This document shows, one piece after another, positions 1-8,066 of a stretch of 64,000 nucleotides of DNA (its first letter is position 1; the number at the start of each line of letters is the position of its first letter). Source of the DNA: CAYVHB01 sp964450865 (lineage in GTDB: Bacteria; Bacillota; Clostridia; Saccharofermentanales; UBA5734); the NCBI GenBank assembly GCA_964450865.1, contig CAYVHB010000003.1, forward strand, positions 62,001 to 126,000, written 5' to 3'. The position numbers and the translations under genes were made by a program. A model generated the notes under the pieces. It ran no database searches, had not been told where the DNA came from, and saw nothing but the letters and a program-made list of their open reading frames with translations.

Positions 1-451
1 GCCAGATCTCCGCCAGCGACCCTTCGGCAGCCACTACGGTTTGCGGTGGACTGGCCAGGGTGACGGTACGGCCCCGGGCATCCGTGAATGTATAGGGAAA
101 GCCGGGCCAGGCCTGGCTGGCGGCTGGCTGGCTTGATGAGGGCTGGCCTGAATGGGAATCGTTCGTAGAGACGCCGCCAGCATCCGGTGCAGACGGGTTT
201 GCAACCGACTGGGCCGGCAGTTCGTTATCCGATGCCACGACCGGTGATCCGGCCTGCCCGCAACCGGTGACCAGCAACAAGCCGGCCAGCATGATGGCCA
301 GCAGCCCGGTTCCGGCCAGACGGTTCCGGAACCGGAGCCCGGGCCGGGGCCGGGGCCGGACGGGTCCTGAAACGCCGCAGAGCGCGTGCCCTGGGCCATG
401 GTGGTTTGTTTCAGGCCCGGTCCGCCTGATTTTGCTGAATACCTGTCTCAA
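1..451 (-). CDS. Lipoprotein, FecB/BtuF-type ABC substrate-binding protein (N-terminal part)
   Basis: Cut by the left edge of the window; about 150 residues are visible. A hydrophobic stretch ends in the lipobox LLLVTGC, followed by a Ser/Ala/Pro-rich linker and then PYTFTDARGRTVTL and PQTVVAAEGSLAEIW, the usual opening of periplasmic-binding proteins for iron-siderophore or cobalamin uptake. No ATG lies before the signal segment. The likely start is TTG at 451, which overlaps the asrC stop codon by four bases and has GGAG about ten bases upstream. That start gives an unusually long Arg/Pro-rich N-region, encoded by a GC-rich run near 330-360. Family is fairly sure; the ligand is unknown. Translational coupling to asrC is inferred from the overlap. 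Confidence 0.7.
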   Translation of the reverse strand, partial: MRQVFSKIRRTGPETNHHGPGHALCGVSGPVRPRPRPGLRFRNRLAGTGLLAIMLAGLLLVTGCGQAGSPVVASDNELPAQSVANPSAPDAGGVSTNDSHSGQPSSSQPAASQAWPGFPYTFTDARGRTVTLASPPQTVVAAEGSLAEIW

Positions 452-1410
452 TATTTAACCCCGCTCCAGTAAACAACTTCATTCATGATAGCCTTGTCAT
501 CCAGCTTGACGCCTTCCAGGGCCCACTTCTTGAACTCGGCAAAGCCGGTCCGGTCGACGATATAGCCGATGTGTTCCTTGCCACCCGGGGCGTCCGTATC
601 AATGTACTTCTCGACATAGGCATAGGTGTTCTTGATGATCCGGATGATGCTGTCCTCATCGACCCAGCGGATAAAATCCTCGCCCAGGCGGGGGTTCTTC
701 TTGCCGGTGCGGCCCAGCAGGGTCAGGCGGTAATACTTTTTCTGGCTGCGGGTCCAGGCGCCCGTCGGACAATTGAGCACGCACTCGCCACAGCCGATGC
801 AGTGCTCGGCCTCACGGATGATCTTGTAATTTTCCATGCGCAGGACACCGGTCGCTTTTTTCTTGCAGTTCTTGACGCAAGCCTCACAGGCCACGCAGCG
901 TTCCGGATGGTATTGCGGCTCGGTCATGCCCATGATGCCAAAGTCGTGCATGCGGACCTTCATGCAGTCATTCGGACATCCGGTGAGCGCCACCTTAAAA
1001 TGCAGGTCATGCGGGAAAATGCTTTTCTCGATCCGCTTGGCGAACCGGGTCGTGTTGTAATTGGCGAACGGACAGACGTTGTTGCCAATGCAGGCGCTGA
1101 CGTTGCGTGTCCCGGCTGCCGGGTAACCGGCGCCCTCCTCGTCCTGATTGATGTCAAAGCCGCTGATCAGCGGCTGCAGCAACTGGTTGACGGCCGGCAT
1201 GTCGGAGAACTTGATGTCCGGGATCTCAAAGCCCTGGCGCGTTGTCATGTGCGCGGTGCCATTGCCGTATTGCTGGGCGATCTGCTTGATCAGGTCGAGG
1301 TACTCAACCTTCAGGTAGCCGCCGGGGATGCGGATACGGATCGCTGTCAGGCCACGCTTCTTAGTGATGCGCCAGGCATTTTTCTTGATTTTCTTGACAT
1401 TGATATCCAT
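448..1410 (-). CDS. asrC: Anaerobic sulfite reductase subunit C
   Basis: Catalytic siroheme subunit of the anaerobic sulfite reductase, which reduces sulfite to sulfide with electrons from AsrA/AsrB; cytoplasmic. The 320-residue protein shows the siroheme/[4Fe-4S] cysteines C107, C113, C145 and C149 (CIGNNVC and GCPNDC) and two ferredoxin clusters: C172-x2-C-x2-C-x3-C (CVACEACVKNC) and C204-x2-C-x2-C-x3-C (CIGCGECVLNC). Length and domain order fit AsrC. The start ATG at 1410 follows GGAGGCAGCCC-type sequence. Last of the three asr genes, 14 bases after asrB. Nothing appears degenerate, so the enzyme should be active. Confidence 0.95.
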   Translation of the reverse strand: MDINVKKIKKNAWRITKKRGLTAIRIRIPGGYLKVEYLDLIKQIAQQYGNGTAHMTTRQGFEIPDIKFSDMPAVNQLLQPLISGFDINQDEEGAGYPAAGTRNVSACIGNNVCPFANYNTTRFAKRIEKSIFPHDLHFKVALTGCPNDCMKVRMHDFGIMGMTEPQYHPERCVACEACVKNCKKKATGVLRMENYKIIREAEHCIGCGECVLNCPTGAWTRSQKKYYRLTLLGRTGKKNPRLGEDFIRWVDEDSIIRIIKNTYAYVEKYIDTDAPGGKEHIGYIVDRTGFAEFKKWALEGVKLDDKAIMNEVVYWSGVKY

Positions 1411-1424
1411 GGGCTGCCTCCTTC

Positions 1425-2228
1425 TCAGTCACGCAGGTACTGGGCCTTCGTGTAGTTGAACACGGGGCCGTCCAGACAGATGTAGGTATCGTCCATTTTG
1501 CAGTGGCCGCATTTACCGATGCCGCAACACATCTTGCGCTCATACGAGACCCAGATATTGCTATCGGCCATGCCCAGCTTCTGCACGCCCATGACGGAGT
1601 ATTTCATCATGATCGGCGGACCGACAATAATCGCGCTGGCATTGGTGATATCCTTGAATTTGACCTTGGGAATATATTCGGTGACCAGGCCGATATTGCA
1701 CCAGACGTCTTCATCGCCGCAGTCGACTGTCAGGATGACGTTGGCGTTTTTCTGCCAGCGTTCGATATCCTGGCGGAAAAGGATGTCCTTGATGGACTTG
1801 AAGCCGGTGATCAGGGTAAAGTCAGCCACTTCATCACGATGATTGCAGAAGTAGTCAATCACGGCTTTAACCGGTGAAAGGCCTGTGCCGCCAGCCACAA
1901 TCAGCAGCTCGCGACCCTTATAAAGATTGACATCAAAGCCGTTGCCGTATGGACCGCGCAAGAACAGGCGATCGCCAGCGTAATTCTGGAAAATTTCATT
2001 GGTGACCTTGCCAACCCGGCGGATAGTCAGGTCGATCGTGTCCGGACCGATGCCGCTGACCGAGATCGGAGCCTCACCATATTTGGGCAGGGATACCTCG
2101 AAAAACTGGCCGGGCTTGACCGGGCCGCTGTAAGCCATGCGGAAGGTGTATTCAATGTCGGTGTGCTGCAGCACTTCCTTGATTTCCGAAACAAACGGCA
2201 CATATTCATTGCTCATGGTGGCAGTCAT
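1425..2228 (-). CDS. asrB: Anaerobic sulfite reductase subunit B
   Basis: Flavin/NAD(P)H-binding electron-transfer subunit of the Asr complex. The 267-residue protein has a ferredoxin-reductase fold: an FAD-binding beta barrel (residues about 8-105), a nucleotide-binding motif GGTGLSP near 113-119, and a C-terminal [2Fe-2S] site of the dihydroorotate-dehydrogenase-electron-transfer type (CCGIGKCGHC at 234-243 plus C251). The start ATG overlaps the asrA stop by four bases (ATGA), so the two are translationally coupled. A second in-frame ATG lies four codons in. Family assignment follows the neighbours asrA and asrC as well as sequence. Confidence 0.94.
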   Translation of the reverse strand: MTATMSNEYVPFVSEIKEVLQHTDIEYTFRMAYSGPVKPGQFFEVSLPKYGEAPISVSGIGPDTIDLTIRRVGKVTNEIFQNYAGDRLFLRGPYGNGFDVNLYKGRELLIVAGGTGLSPVKAVIDYFCNHRDEVADFTLITGFKSIKDILFRQDIERWQKNANVILTVDCGDEDVWCNIGLVTEYIPKVKFKDITNASAIIVGPPIMMKYSVMGVQKLGMADSNIWVSYERKMCCGIGKCGHCKMDDTYICLDGPVFNYTKAQYLRD

Positions 2229-3235
2229 GGGGACACCTCCTGCATCGCGTCAGAAAGCTTGTTGATGCTGGCCGAGAAGGATATGTATTCGGGACAGATG
2301 TCGTCACAGCGGCCGCAGCCGGTGCACATGTGGTAGCCAAAGCGTTTCTTGAAGTCATAGACCTTGTGCAAGACCTTGAAGCGCATGCGCTGCCCCTTGT
2401 TGTCACGGTATTTCATGCCGCCAGCCATGTCAGTATAGCCGTCAACATGGCAGGAAGCCCAGACCCGCCGCCGCTCACCGACCCGGGCATTGTCCTTGTA
2501 GAAGATATCCTGCATCGTAAAGCAGGTACAGGTCGGGCAGACAAAATTGCAGCGGCCACAGGCGATACAGCGCTGATGGTACTCCTGCCACATCTTCGAG
2601 TCCATGACCTTCAGGTCAAGATTATCCGGAATCGTGACCTGGACGTCATTTTCCGTCACATAAGCCGCCTCAACCGGCAGCTGCTCACTGGCGCGCGGTG
2701 CAACCAATGCTTCGAACCAGGGATCCTGGCAATCGATCAGCACATCCGGACCATCAAGGCGGATTGCTGCATCGTATTGCGTGGAGCGGTTGGTCCCCAT
2801 GGCAACACAAAAGCAATTCTCAAAGCTCTGCTCGCAGCCGATCAGGACCAGCTTGATCCGCTCACGCAGCCGCTGGTAATAAAAGTCGGTGAAGACATTA
2901 TGCAGGTAAATCTGGTCGAGCCGCTTCAGGGCGTGCAGATCACAGCTGCGCAAGAAAATGATCGCGCCTTTGGAGTCGGGATTGGGTACCGTGATCCGTT
3001 CTTCACTGAAGAAAAAAAGCGTCTCATTGATGGGTGTTATGGCTTCTTTGAACGAATAGTGGGATTTTTCCGCCAGGACAATCTCCTTGATTGATCGGAC
3101 AGCGCCATAGCGGATGCGGTCGGTGTCCGAAAAGGTTCCCTCACCCGGGAAGACCTTGGGAGCAAACACAATGTACGTGTCGGCCACGGTCTGAAAGATC
3201 TGGTCCAGGCTTTCTGCTGACAATCGATAGCCCAT
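2225..3235 (-). CDS. asrA: Anaerobic sulfite reductase subunit A
   Basis: Iron-sulfur electron-transfer subunit that feeds AsrC. The 336-residue protein carries two ferredoxin-like clusters: C223-x2-C-x2-C-x3-C (CIACGRCNFVC) and C304-x2-C-x2-C-x3-C (CTGCGRCDDIC), with further cysteines at C235/C237 and in the SCDLH region near residue 98. The start ATG at 3235 has GGAGG about 11 bases upstream, which overlaps the 3' end of the preceding channel gene. The channel, asrA, asrB and asrC therefore form one tightly packed operon read leftwards from the promoter near 4.1 kb. Confidence 0.94.
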   Translation of the reverse strand: MGYRLSAESLDQIFQTVADTYIVFAPKVFPGEGTFSDTDRIRYGAVRSIKEIVLAEKSHYSFKEAITPINETLFFFSEERITVPNPDSKGAIIFLRSCDLHALKRLDQIYLHNVFTDFYYQRLRERIKLVLIGCEQSFENCFCVAMGTNRSTQYDAAIRLDGPDVLIDCQDPWFEALVAPRASEQLPVEAAYVTENDVQVTIPDNLDLKVMDSKMWQEYHQRCIACGRCNFVCPTCTCFTMQDIFYKDNARVGERRRVWASCHVDGYTDMAGGMKYRDNKGQRMRFKVLHKVYDFKKRFGYHMCTGCGRCDDICPEYISFSASINKLSDAMQEVSP

Positions 3236-3241
3236 ACAATT

Positions 3242-4018
3242 CTATGCCTCCTTTTTAATCTGGGAGATGGAAAAATAGGGTAGCGCCAGGAAGATGACCG
3301 CACCCACGATGTTACCGAGGGTGACAACCAGTACATTATAGATATATCCGCCCACACTGACGGCGGCAGTCCCGGGACTGAACAGGCCGATCGCCAGCAG
3401 CGTCATATTGGCGACACTGTGCTCAAAGCCGGCGGTGATGAAGGCGAACAGGCACCAGAAGACCATGATCAGGCGGGCGACCTCCTCCTTGCAGCGATAG
3501 CTGCACCAGACCGCCAGGCAAACCAGGATATTGCAGAGAATACCACGGAAAAAGAGCTGGCCGAAGGGCAGGCTCATCTTGGTGGCACTGGTCTTGGCGA
3601 TGAATTCACCGACAGGACCGGTGCTCAGGCCTGTCAGGGAGTAGACCAGGGCCAGGAGAACTGACCCGGCCAGGTTGCCCAGATAACAGACGACCAGCAG
3701 CCAGAGCGCTTCAGTCCACGAAACGGCCTTGTGCAGCAGGCCGGCCGTCATGACAAAAACATTACCAGTAAACAGCTCGGAACCAGCCATGATCACCAGG
3801 CTCAGGGCGATGCCGAAAGATACACCCATCAGCAGCTTGGTCACTGGTGACTGGGCAGCACTCAAGGGACCACCAACGGAAAAGATCAGGATGATGCCAA
3901 GGCCGACATACAGGCCTGCCAGCATGGAACTGAAAAAATAACCGGGCAGATTGGCATGGAGAAGCTGGACCTTTTTCTGACCGGCGCCGACAACGTTTGT
4001 GTACTCCTGAGAAAACAT
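3242..4018 (-). CDS. Formate/nitrite transporter family channel, probably hydrosulfide (HSC) type
   Basis: A 258-residue pentameric-channel family member with six hydrophobic segments. FNT signatures are visible: GSELFTGN near residues 84-91 and the helix-breaking segment EHSVANM near 200. The family conducts small monovalent anions such as formate, nitrite or HS-. In Clostridioides difficile the FNT protein encoded beside asrABC is a hydrosulfide channel, and here the gene is first in the asr operon, only six bases before asrA. Export of HS- made by AsrABC is therefore the best reading, but substrate is inferred from context. Start ATG 4018 has TTGGAGGGATCAAG before it, a good ribosome binding site. 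Confidence 0.88.
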   Translation of the reverse strand: MFSQEYTNVVGAGQKKVQLLHANLPGYFFSSMLAGLYVGLGIILIFSVGGPLSAAQSPVTKLLMGVSFGIALSLVIMAGSELFTGNVFVMTAGLLHKAVSWTEALWLLVVCYLGNLAGSVLLALVYSLTGLSTGPVGEFIAKTSATKMSLPFGQLFFRGILCNILVCLAVWCSYRCKEEVARLIMVFWCLFAFITAGFEHSVANMTLLAIGLFSPGTAAVSVGGYIYNVLVVTLGNIVGAVIFLALPYFSISQIKKEA

Positions 4019-4040
4019 CTTGATCCCTCCAATTTACTTT

Positions 4041-4074
4041 GGATTTTGAGCATGTCTGGATTTTGAGCATGTCT
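4041..4074. repeat. Perfect 17-bp tandem repeat in the HSC-asr leader
   Basis: Two head-to-tail copies of GGATTTTGAGCATGTCT (4041-4057, 4058-4074), with a third partial copy (GGATTA) at 4075-4080. On the minus strand they lie between the predicted start of transcription (about 4090) and the ribosome binding site of the channel gene, so they would be in the 5' untranslated RNA or act as a DNA operator. Confidence 0.8.
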
Positions 4075-4096
4075 GGATTATGCCATATTAAATATT

Positions 4097-4124
4097 ATTA
4101 TAGTCTAAATCAATTTTTCTGTAA
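4097..4124 (-). promoter_or_regulatory. Predicted promoter of the HSC-asrABC operon
   Basis: Read on the minus strand: TTACAG, a 16-base spacer, then TATAAT. The -10 is consensus and the -35 matches in four of six positions. It lies about 75 bases before the channel gene start. No experimental support; called by eye. Confidence 0.55.
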
Positions 4125-4260
4125 GTTGCTGGAGATACCAAGCGGCATTATCTGAGCAGATTGACTGGTAATTAATTGGTAATTGATGGAAAATATATGG
4201 TGATTGATGGCAGCTGAATGGCTTTTTTGGGCAGCTGGCAGGCCAATAGCTGGCAACTGA

Positions 4261-4304
4261 GCGGTTACTGAGCAGTCGCCGGGCGGTTGCTGAGCAGTTG
4301 CCGA
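4261..4304. repeat. Degenerate 22-bp tandem repeat
   Basis: Two head-to-tail copies, GCGGTTACTGAGCAGTCGCC.. (4261-4282) and GCGGTTGCTGAGCAGTTGCC.. (4283-4304), differing at about three positions. They lie in the 677-base divergent gap 4019-4695 between the asr operon and the transpeptidase gene. The stretch 4150-4260 also holds short GGTAATT and GCTGGCA reiterations. No gene is apparent in this gap. Confidence 0.6.
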
Positions 4305-4465
4305 GTTATTTCTTGCTGGCATCACGCAGCAAATTGGTTTCTCGCTGCCTCTTTACGAAGTGGCAACAATGGAGTGGCAATAAATATCAACAAATATCAA
4401 AAGACTGGTCACTGGCAAGGCTGTTCTGTAAAAGCTAATCAAGCTCGGGGAAGTATCTGACGAGT

Positions 4466-4493
4466 TTGTCGCAAAATCATAACGGTGTATAAT
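4466..4493 (+). promoter_or_regulatory. Predicted promoter of the L,D-transpeptidase-like gene
   Basis: TTGTCG, a 16-base spacer and TATAAT. It lies about 200 bases before the ATG at 4696, so the transcript would have a long leader. Confidence 0.5.
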
Positions 4494-4510
4494 AAAGCTA
4501 ATAAGCAACT

Positions 4511-4617
4511 GATTTGATCATCCCGGAAAAATGACTTGATCATCCCGGGGAAACAGGATTATCCATCCCGGGAAGCCAGTCCCGATTTCCTCGGGAACCA
4601 GGCCCGATTTCCCCGGA
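4511..4617 (+). other. Repeat- and hairpin-rich leader before the transpeptidase-like gene
   Basis: The segment holds two copies of TTGATCATCCCGG (starting near 4513 and 4533), a further CCATCCCGGG, a perfect hairpin TCCCGA-tttcc-TCGGGA at 4580-4596, and a second CCCGATTTCC-CCGGA motif just after it. It would lie in the 5' untranslated RNA. It matches no riboswitch class that I recognise. Confidence 0.45.
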
Positions 4618-4695
4618 CAGCATGCTATCCGATCCAGACCAGCAGCAATGACCGCAGCGGAGGCAAAGGCCGCGGATCCTGACAAGAGGTGGATT

Positions 4696-6309
4696 ATGAA
4701 AACCAGTTTGCACAAAGCGATCCTCATTGCGACTTGCGGATTGACCATCAGTGTGATGATACTGATGGGCTGTGCCATTACCACGCAGCAGACCGCGGTC
4801 CCGACGACCCTGACATTGGCGCCAACCCCGACAGAATCGACAGCCGATCCAACCCAGTCTGACCAGACAGCAACGTTAACGGATCCCGGAAGCTTCACTT
4901 CCCAGCCGTCCGGCAGCGCTACAGCCGGCGAGAGTTCGACGCTGCCGACCGTCAATCCGACAAGCGACGGTTCTAGTACCAGCGATCCAACAGCAACAGG
5001 CGCACAAACAACTCCTTCTTCTTCAGAATCATCCAGTAACGGTACGGCACCCGCGACATCTGGACCGGACGAAACGAGCGGGCCGACAACCACCCCGTCC
5101 GAGCCCACAACTGAACCCACACCGACACCAATACCGACCGTCACACCGACCCCGACTGTCACACCGACCCCGACACCCAAACCGACCCCGCCCCCGGCCA
5201 GGAATGACGATGGCTATCTGATCCTTAAAAAGTACGCAACCAAGGTCCCGAGCCCGATTGTCAAGAGCCTGAAATACACCCGCTACTCCGTCAATTATGA
5301 TTACATCCTGATCACCGCTGGCAGTGCCAATATCCGCCGCCTGCCCGATGGTTCAAGCCGTCGCGTCAGCACGGCCGGCCATTACGAGAAAGTCAAAGTT
5401 GTGGCCCTGGTTAAAGGCAAATATGCCTCCAATTATAAAACGGACCGCTGGTATGAGGTAATCCAGGTCAAGGGTAGCCGCAAGATCCATGGCTATATCC
5501 TGTCCAAACTGGGCACGCTGCGCCAGTTCCAGTTACAAAAAATGGCCGACGCCATCATCAGCCTGAAAAAGGAAGTGGATAATGGCGCTACTGCCTATAT
5601 TTCCAATCGCAAGGACTGGAACGGGGCAGCGCCTTACCACAGGGGATCCAGTACGGATGCTTACGGCGTCCGCCGCTATCAGTCGGCACCAGCCTATTAC
5701 TCGGCCTCTTCCTCTGCGGATTTCCGCTACATCATGGATGGCACCCTGGTTACAATCCTTGGCGAAACCAATTATTACTATAAGATCCGCACCCTGAATT
5801 TCAAAGGTACCTATTATGTACCCAAGAAATATGTCTCCCGCCGCAATTCGATCGACAAACTGACCAAGGCGATCGTGGTCGACCGCAAGAACCAGAATGA
5901 AGCAGTGTTCGAATACACAAGTGGCGTCTGGCACCTGATCTCGCAGACCTATGCCACGACCGGTGAAAAGGCCCAATACAAACAGCCGACTGACCTCGGA
6001 TACTACATGGCCATCGAGAAAAGCAGTAAATTCATCTACCTCAATGACGAAACCCGGGAAATCGAAGGCTATGCCCCACACGTCATCCGCTTCAGCGGTG
6101 GCTCTTATGTCCACGGGGTGCCAGTGACGATCCCGCCCGAGTATATTGTTGATGGCAAAATCACGCGCTATCCACCGACGATTGAATATTCATCGATCAT
6201 TGGCACGTACCCGCGCTCCCACAAATGCGTCAGGAACTACACCAGTCATGCATTGTTCCTCTACAACTGGTGTACCATCGGCAAGACCGCGATTATTGTG
6301 ATTGAATAA
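4696..6309 (+). CDS. Lipoprotein with SH3-like and L,D-transpeptidase (YkuD)-like domains
   Basis: A 537-residue exported protein. Start ATG 4696 is chosen over an upstream in-frame ATG because AGAGGTGG precedes it and the signal peptide begins there, ending in lipobox LMGC. Residues about 30-175 are a Thr/Ser/Pro linker with PTPTVTPTP-type repeats. Next comes an SH3-like segment (ITAGSANIRRLPDGSS...GYILSKLG) and a second, similar one. The C-terminal domain has HGVPV and, about 45 residues later, SHKCVRN, matching the YkuD pair HG / SHGCVRN. The conserved glycine before the catalytic Cys is Lys here. The family makes 3-3 cross-links in peptidoglycan or attaches proteins to it, outside the membrane. 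Activity is likely but the Gly-to-Lys change leaves doubt. Confidence 0.82.
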   Translation: MKTSLHKAILIATCGLTISVMILMGCAITTQQTAVPTTLTLAPTPTESTADPTQSDQTATLTDPGSFTSQPSGSATAGESSTLPTVNPTSDGSSTSDPTATGAQTTPSSSESSSNGTAPATSGPDETSGPTTTPSEPTTEPTPTPIPTVTPTPTVTPTPTPKPTPPPARNDDGYLILKKYATKVPSPIVKSLKYTRYSVNYDYILITAGSANIRRLPDGSSRRVSTAGHYEKVKVVALVKGKYASNYKTDRWYEVIQVKGSRKIHGYILSKLGTLRQFQLQKMADAIISLKKEVDNGATAYISNRKDWNGAAPYHRGSSTDAYGVRRYQSAPAYYSASSSADFRYIMDGTLVTILGETNYYYKIRTLNFKGTYYVPKKYVSRRNSIDKLTKAIVVDRKNQNEAVFEYTSGVWHLISQTYATTGEKAQYKQPTDLGYYMAIEKSSKFIYLNDETREIEGYAPHVIRFSGGSYVHGVPVTIPPEYIVDGKITRYPPTIEYSSIIGTYPRSHKCVRNYTSHALFLYNWCTIGKTAIIVIE

Positions 6310-6432
6310 AGATACCACCGGTCAGGCGCAGCCTGACAACAGCCCGACCGCGATCTGATCGCCATCCGTGCGTCCTTTGCCGGGCCGGAGACGCAACCTG
6401 ATCACGACTCGGCCGCGATATCTGACCCCTGC

Positions 6433-6470
6433 CTGGCAGGCCAGCCTCAATGCTGGCCTGTCAGTTTTTT
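6433..6470 (+). terminator. Intrinsic terminator after the transpeptidase-like gene
   Basis: Thirteen-base stem CTGGCAGGCCAGC / GCTGGCCTGTCAG with a CTCAAT loop, followed by six T. Its T tract touches the stop codon of the convergent lipoprotein gene. Confidence 0.9.
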
Positions 6471-6885
6471 ATTTGAGGTAAAAGCCGATTATTTTCAGAT
6501 CCTTATCAAACGAGATCGTATAGGTGACCTTGCGCAGCTCATACTGGGCGACAACTGCAACAATGGCGTAGGCTTCGCCCGTTTCCTTGAGTTTACCTCC
6601 GGCTGTCACCGTATTGGCATAGGACTGGAAGGCACCGGCCGGGGTAACAATCTGGCCGGCGGCATTGGCCAGTACTTCAGCGGACAGGGCAGTCTTCAAA
6701 TCAGGCCGGACCATCTCATCGCTGATACTGGCATACTCACCGGCATTCAGGTGTTCAATGGCGGTTTTGGCTGCAGCGATCACCGCTGTTTCGTCGAAAC
6801 CATCGGGCAACCGCGTCGCCGAGCAACCGGTAAGGCCAGCAATCATCAGCAAAACAAGGGCAAGCAACAAATATCTGTTTTTCAT
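6469..6885 (-). CDS. DUF3887-type lipoprotein
   Basis: A 138-residue secreted lipoprotein: signal peptide MKNRYLLLALVLLMIAGLTG, lipobox LTGC, then a small alpha+beta domain. The pattern FDETAVIAAAKTAIEHLNAGEY near residues 29-50 and a C-terminal KVTYTISFDKDLKIIGFYL strand resemble DUF3887, a domain of unknown function often seen alone or fused to hydrolases. Start at 6885 is preferred to an upstream in-frame start because GGAGGA sits nine bases before it and the signal peptide starts there. Role unknown. It lies downstream of, and in the same direction as, the YhfC-type gene. Confidence 0.72.
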   Translation of the reverse strand: MKNRYLLLALVLLMIAGLTGCSATRLPDGFDETAVIAAAKTAIEHLNAGEYASISDEMVRPDLKTALSAEVLANAAGQIVTPAGAFQSYANTVTAGGKLKETGEAYAIVAVVAQYELRKVTYTISFDKDLKIIGFYLK

Positions 6886-7020
6886 GGGTCGCTGTTCCTC
6901 CTGCAAGGTCAATCTGTTTCTCACGGGTGGCCGTTCACACACGCTGCATCATCCGGGGTTGCCGTAAAATGCAAACGCAAGGTCAATCTATTTTGTATGG
7001 GTCGCTGTTTCTCCTGCAGG
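6884..7020. repeat. Duplicated gene-start segment
   Basis: The 24-base segment at 6884-6907 (minus strand: RBS and ATG of the DUF3887 lipoprotein gene) recurs with two or three changes at 6997-7020, inside the 3' end of the YhfC-type gene. The adjoining GCAAGGTCAATCTNTTT also occurs twice (6903-6919, 6977-6993). The arrangement looks like an old local duplication of a ribosome-binding-site/start region. Confidence 0.6.
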
Positions 7021-7827
7021 ATGGGTTGCGGGCGGTTGTTCGACTGTTGTCCGATAAAATCGGCGCGCCCTGATCGTATACAGCAGCAGCAAACCGCTCC
7101 AGGCAGCAAAGGTCAGTTCCATGCCAATCTGGCTGATTGGCAGGAGTGAGGGCAGGATCACGACGGATGCATCCACGACGGCGTGGATCAGGATGGCCGC
7201 CAGCAGATAGGGCCAGGGGCGGCCAGTACGCAAACCGGTCCAGATGATCATCGTCAGGCCGATATGCAGGGCGATGGCAATGATCCGTTCGATACCGCCC
7301 AGCAACAGGTCGAACGGCTGAAGGGCCAGGATCTGCTGGCGGATTGCCGTGGCTGAGGCCGCAGCGGAAGAAGTCGCCAGCAGCTTCTCAAATCCTCCGC
7401 TATTAATAGCCAGCATCAGGATCAGCAGATTGATCTGGGTCATTCCAGTCAGCAACATGGCCTCTATGCCGCCATGACCGATTCCGAAGGCAATGCCGTC
7501 GATAAATCGCCTGTTTCGTTTGAGAAGCAGCCGGGCCAGTAAAAAGCGGCCGAGTTCCTCAGCCAGGCCGGCAGTCAGGCCGAGAAACAGGCCTTGCCGC
7601 CAGGGATCCAGGGAAAGTCGGATATACCAGTCCAGATTTGGCAGCCAGAGCGTGATAATCGGGATCCGGATCACGATCTGGGTCAGGAAAAAAGTCAGGG
7701 CGCCAACCAGAAAGGAACGGGTAATCCGGTATTGCCGGCGATTGAGCACGATCAGGGAAACGATCGGCAGACCGAAGCAGACCAGCAGACTGACAATCGC
7801 AGCAATAATAGTAGTGGTCTGGACCAT
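6988..7827 (-). CDS. YhfC-family intramembrane metalloprotease-like protein
   Basis: A 279-residue integral membrane protein with about eight hydrophobic segments. It shows the family motifs AEELGR (residues about 91-96) and GIGHGGIEA (about 113-121), which resemble the Glu and His metal-binding residues of the CPBP/PrsW/YhfC membrane protease group. Start ATG 7827 (MVQTTTII) follows GGGAGGA and leaves a normal first membrane helix; a longer reading would add an unlikely polar extension. Substrate unknown. The last residues (HPAGETATHTK) are encoded by DNA resembling the ribosome binding site of the next gene. Confidence 0.72.
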   Translation of the reverse strand: MVQTTTIIAAIVSLLVCFGLPIVSLIVLNRRQYRITRSFLVGALTFFLTQIVIRIPIITLWLPNLDWYIRLSLDPWRQGLFLGLTAGLAEELGRFLLARLLLKRNRRFIDGIAFGIGHGGIEAMLLTGMTQINLLILMLAINSGGFEKLLATSSAAASATAIRQQILALQPFDLLLGGIERIIAIALHIGLTMIIWTGLRTGRPWPYLLAAILIHAVVDASVVILPSLLPISQIGMELTFAAWSGLLLLYTIRARRFYRTTVEQPPATHPAGETATHTK

Positions 7828-8066
7828 ATCCGATCGAATCCTCCCGGTTTTTATCCGCACGATGGTACACGATGGAATCGGTGTGCCATACAAAATACAA
7901 TCGCCTGGTTTGCCGATTTACTGACCGGCCCGGACGATCGCGAATGGCGCCCGACGGTCCTTCTCTCACAGCGGCGTTTGAATCAGTATAGCACAAAGCG
8001 GCCAGCCCTTCACGGCCATATCCCAGCGCCGGCCTGCCCATTCTGAGGCAGAAAGCATTCCGTGCA
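7828..8066. other. Intergenic stretch, nothing recognised
   Basis: About 240 bases between the YhfC-type gene start and the terminator of the next minus-strand gene. It must hold the promoter of the YhfC-type gene, but no convincing -35/-10 pair was found. Confidence 0.4.

Noticed and set aside
34..399. 121-codon minus-strand open frame beginning with ATG at 399
   Set aside because: Wrong frame: it gives Pro/Trp/Cys-rich nonsense, while another frame of the same strand encodes a lipobox and a binding-protein start.
571..1455. Long plus-strand open frame opposite asrC
   Set aside because: It is the antisense shadow of the cysteine-rich asrC gene; no ribosome binding site and no motif, while asrC is fully supported.
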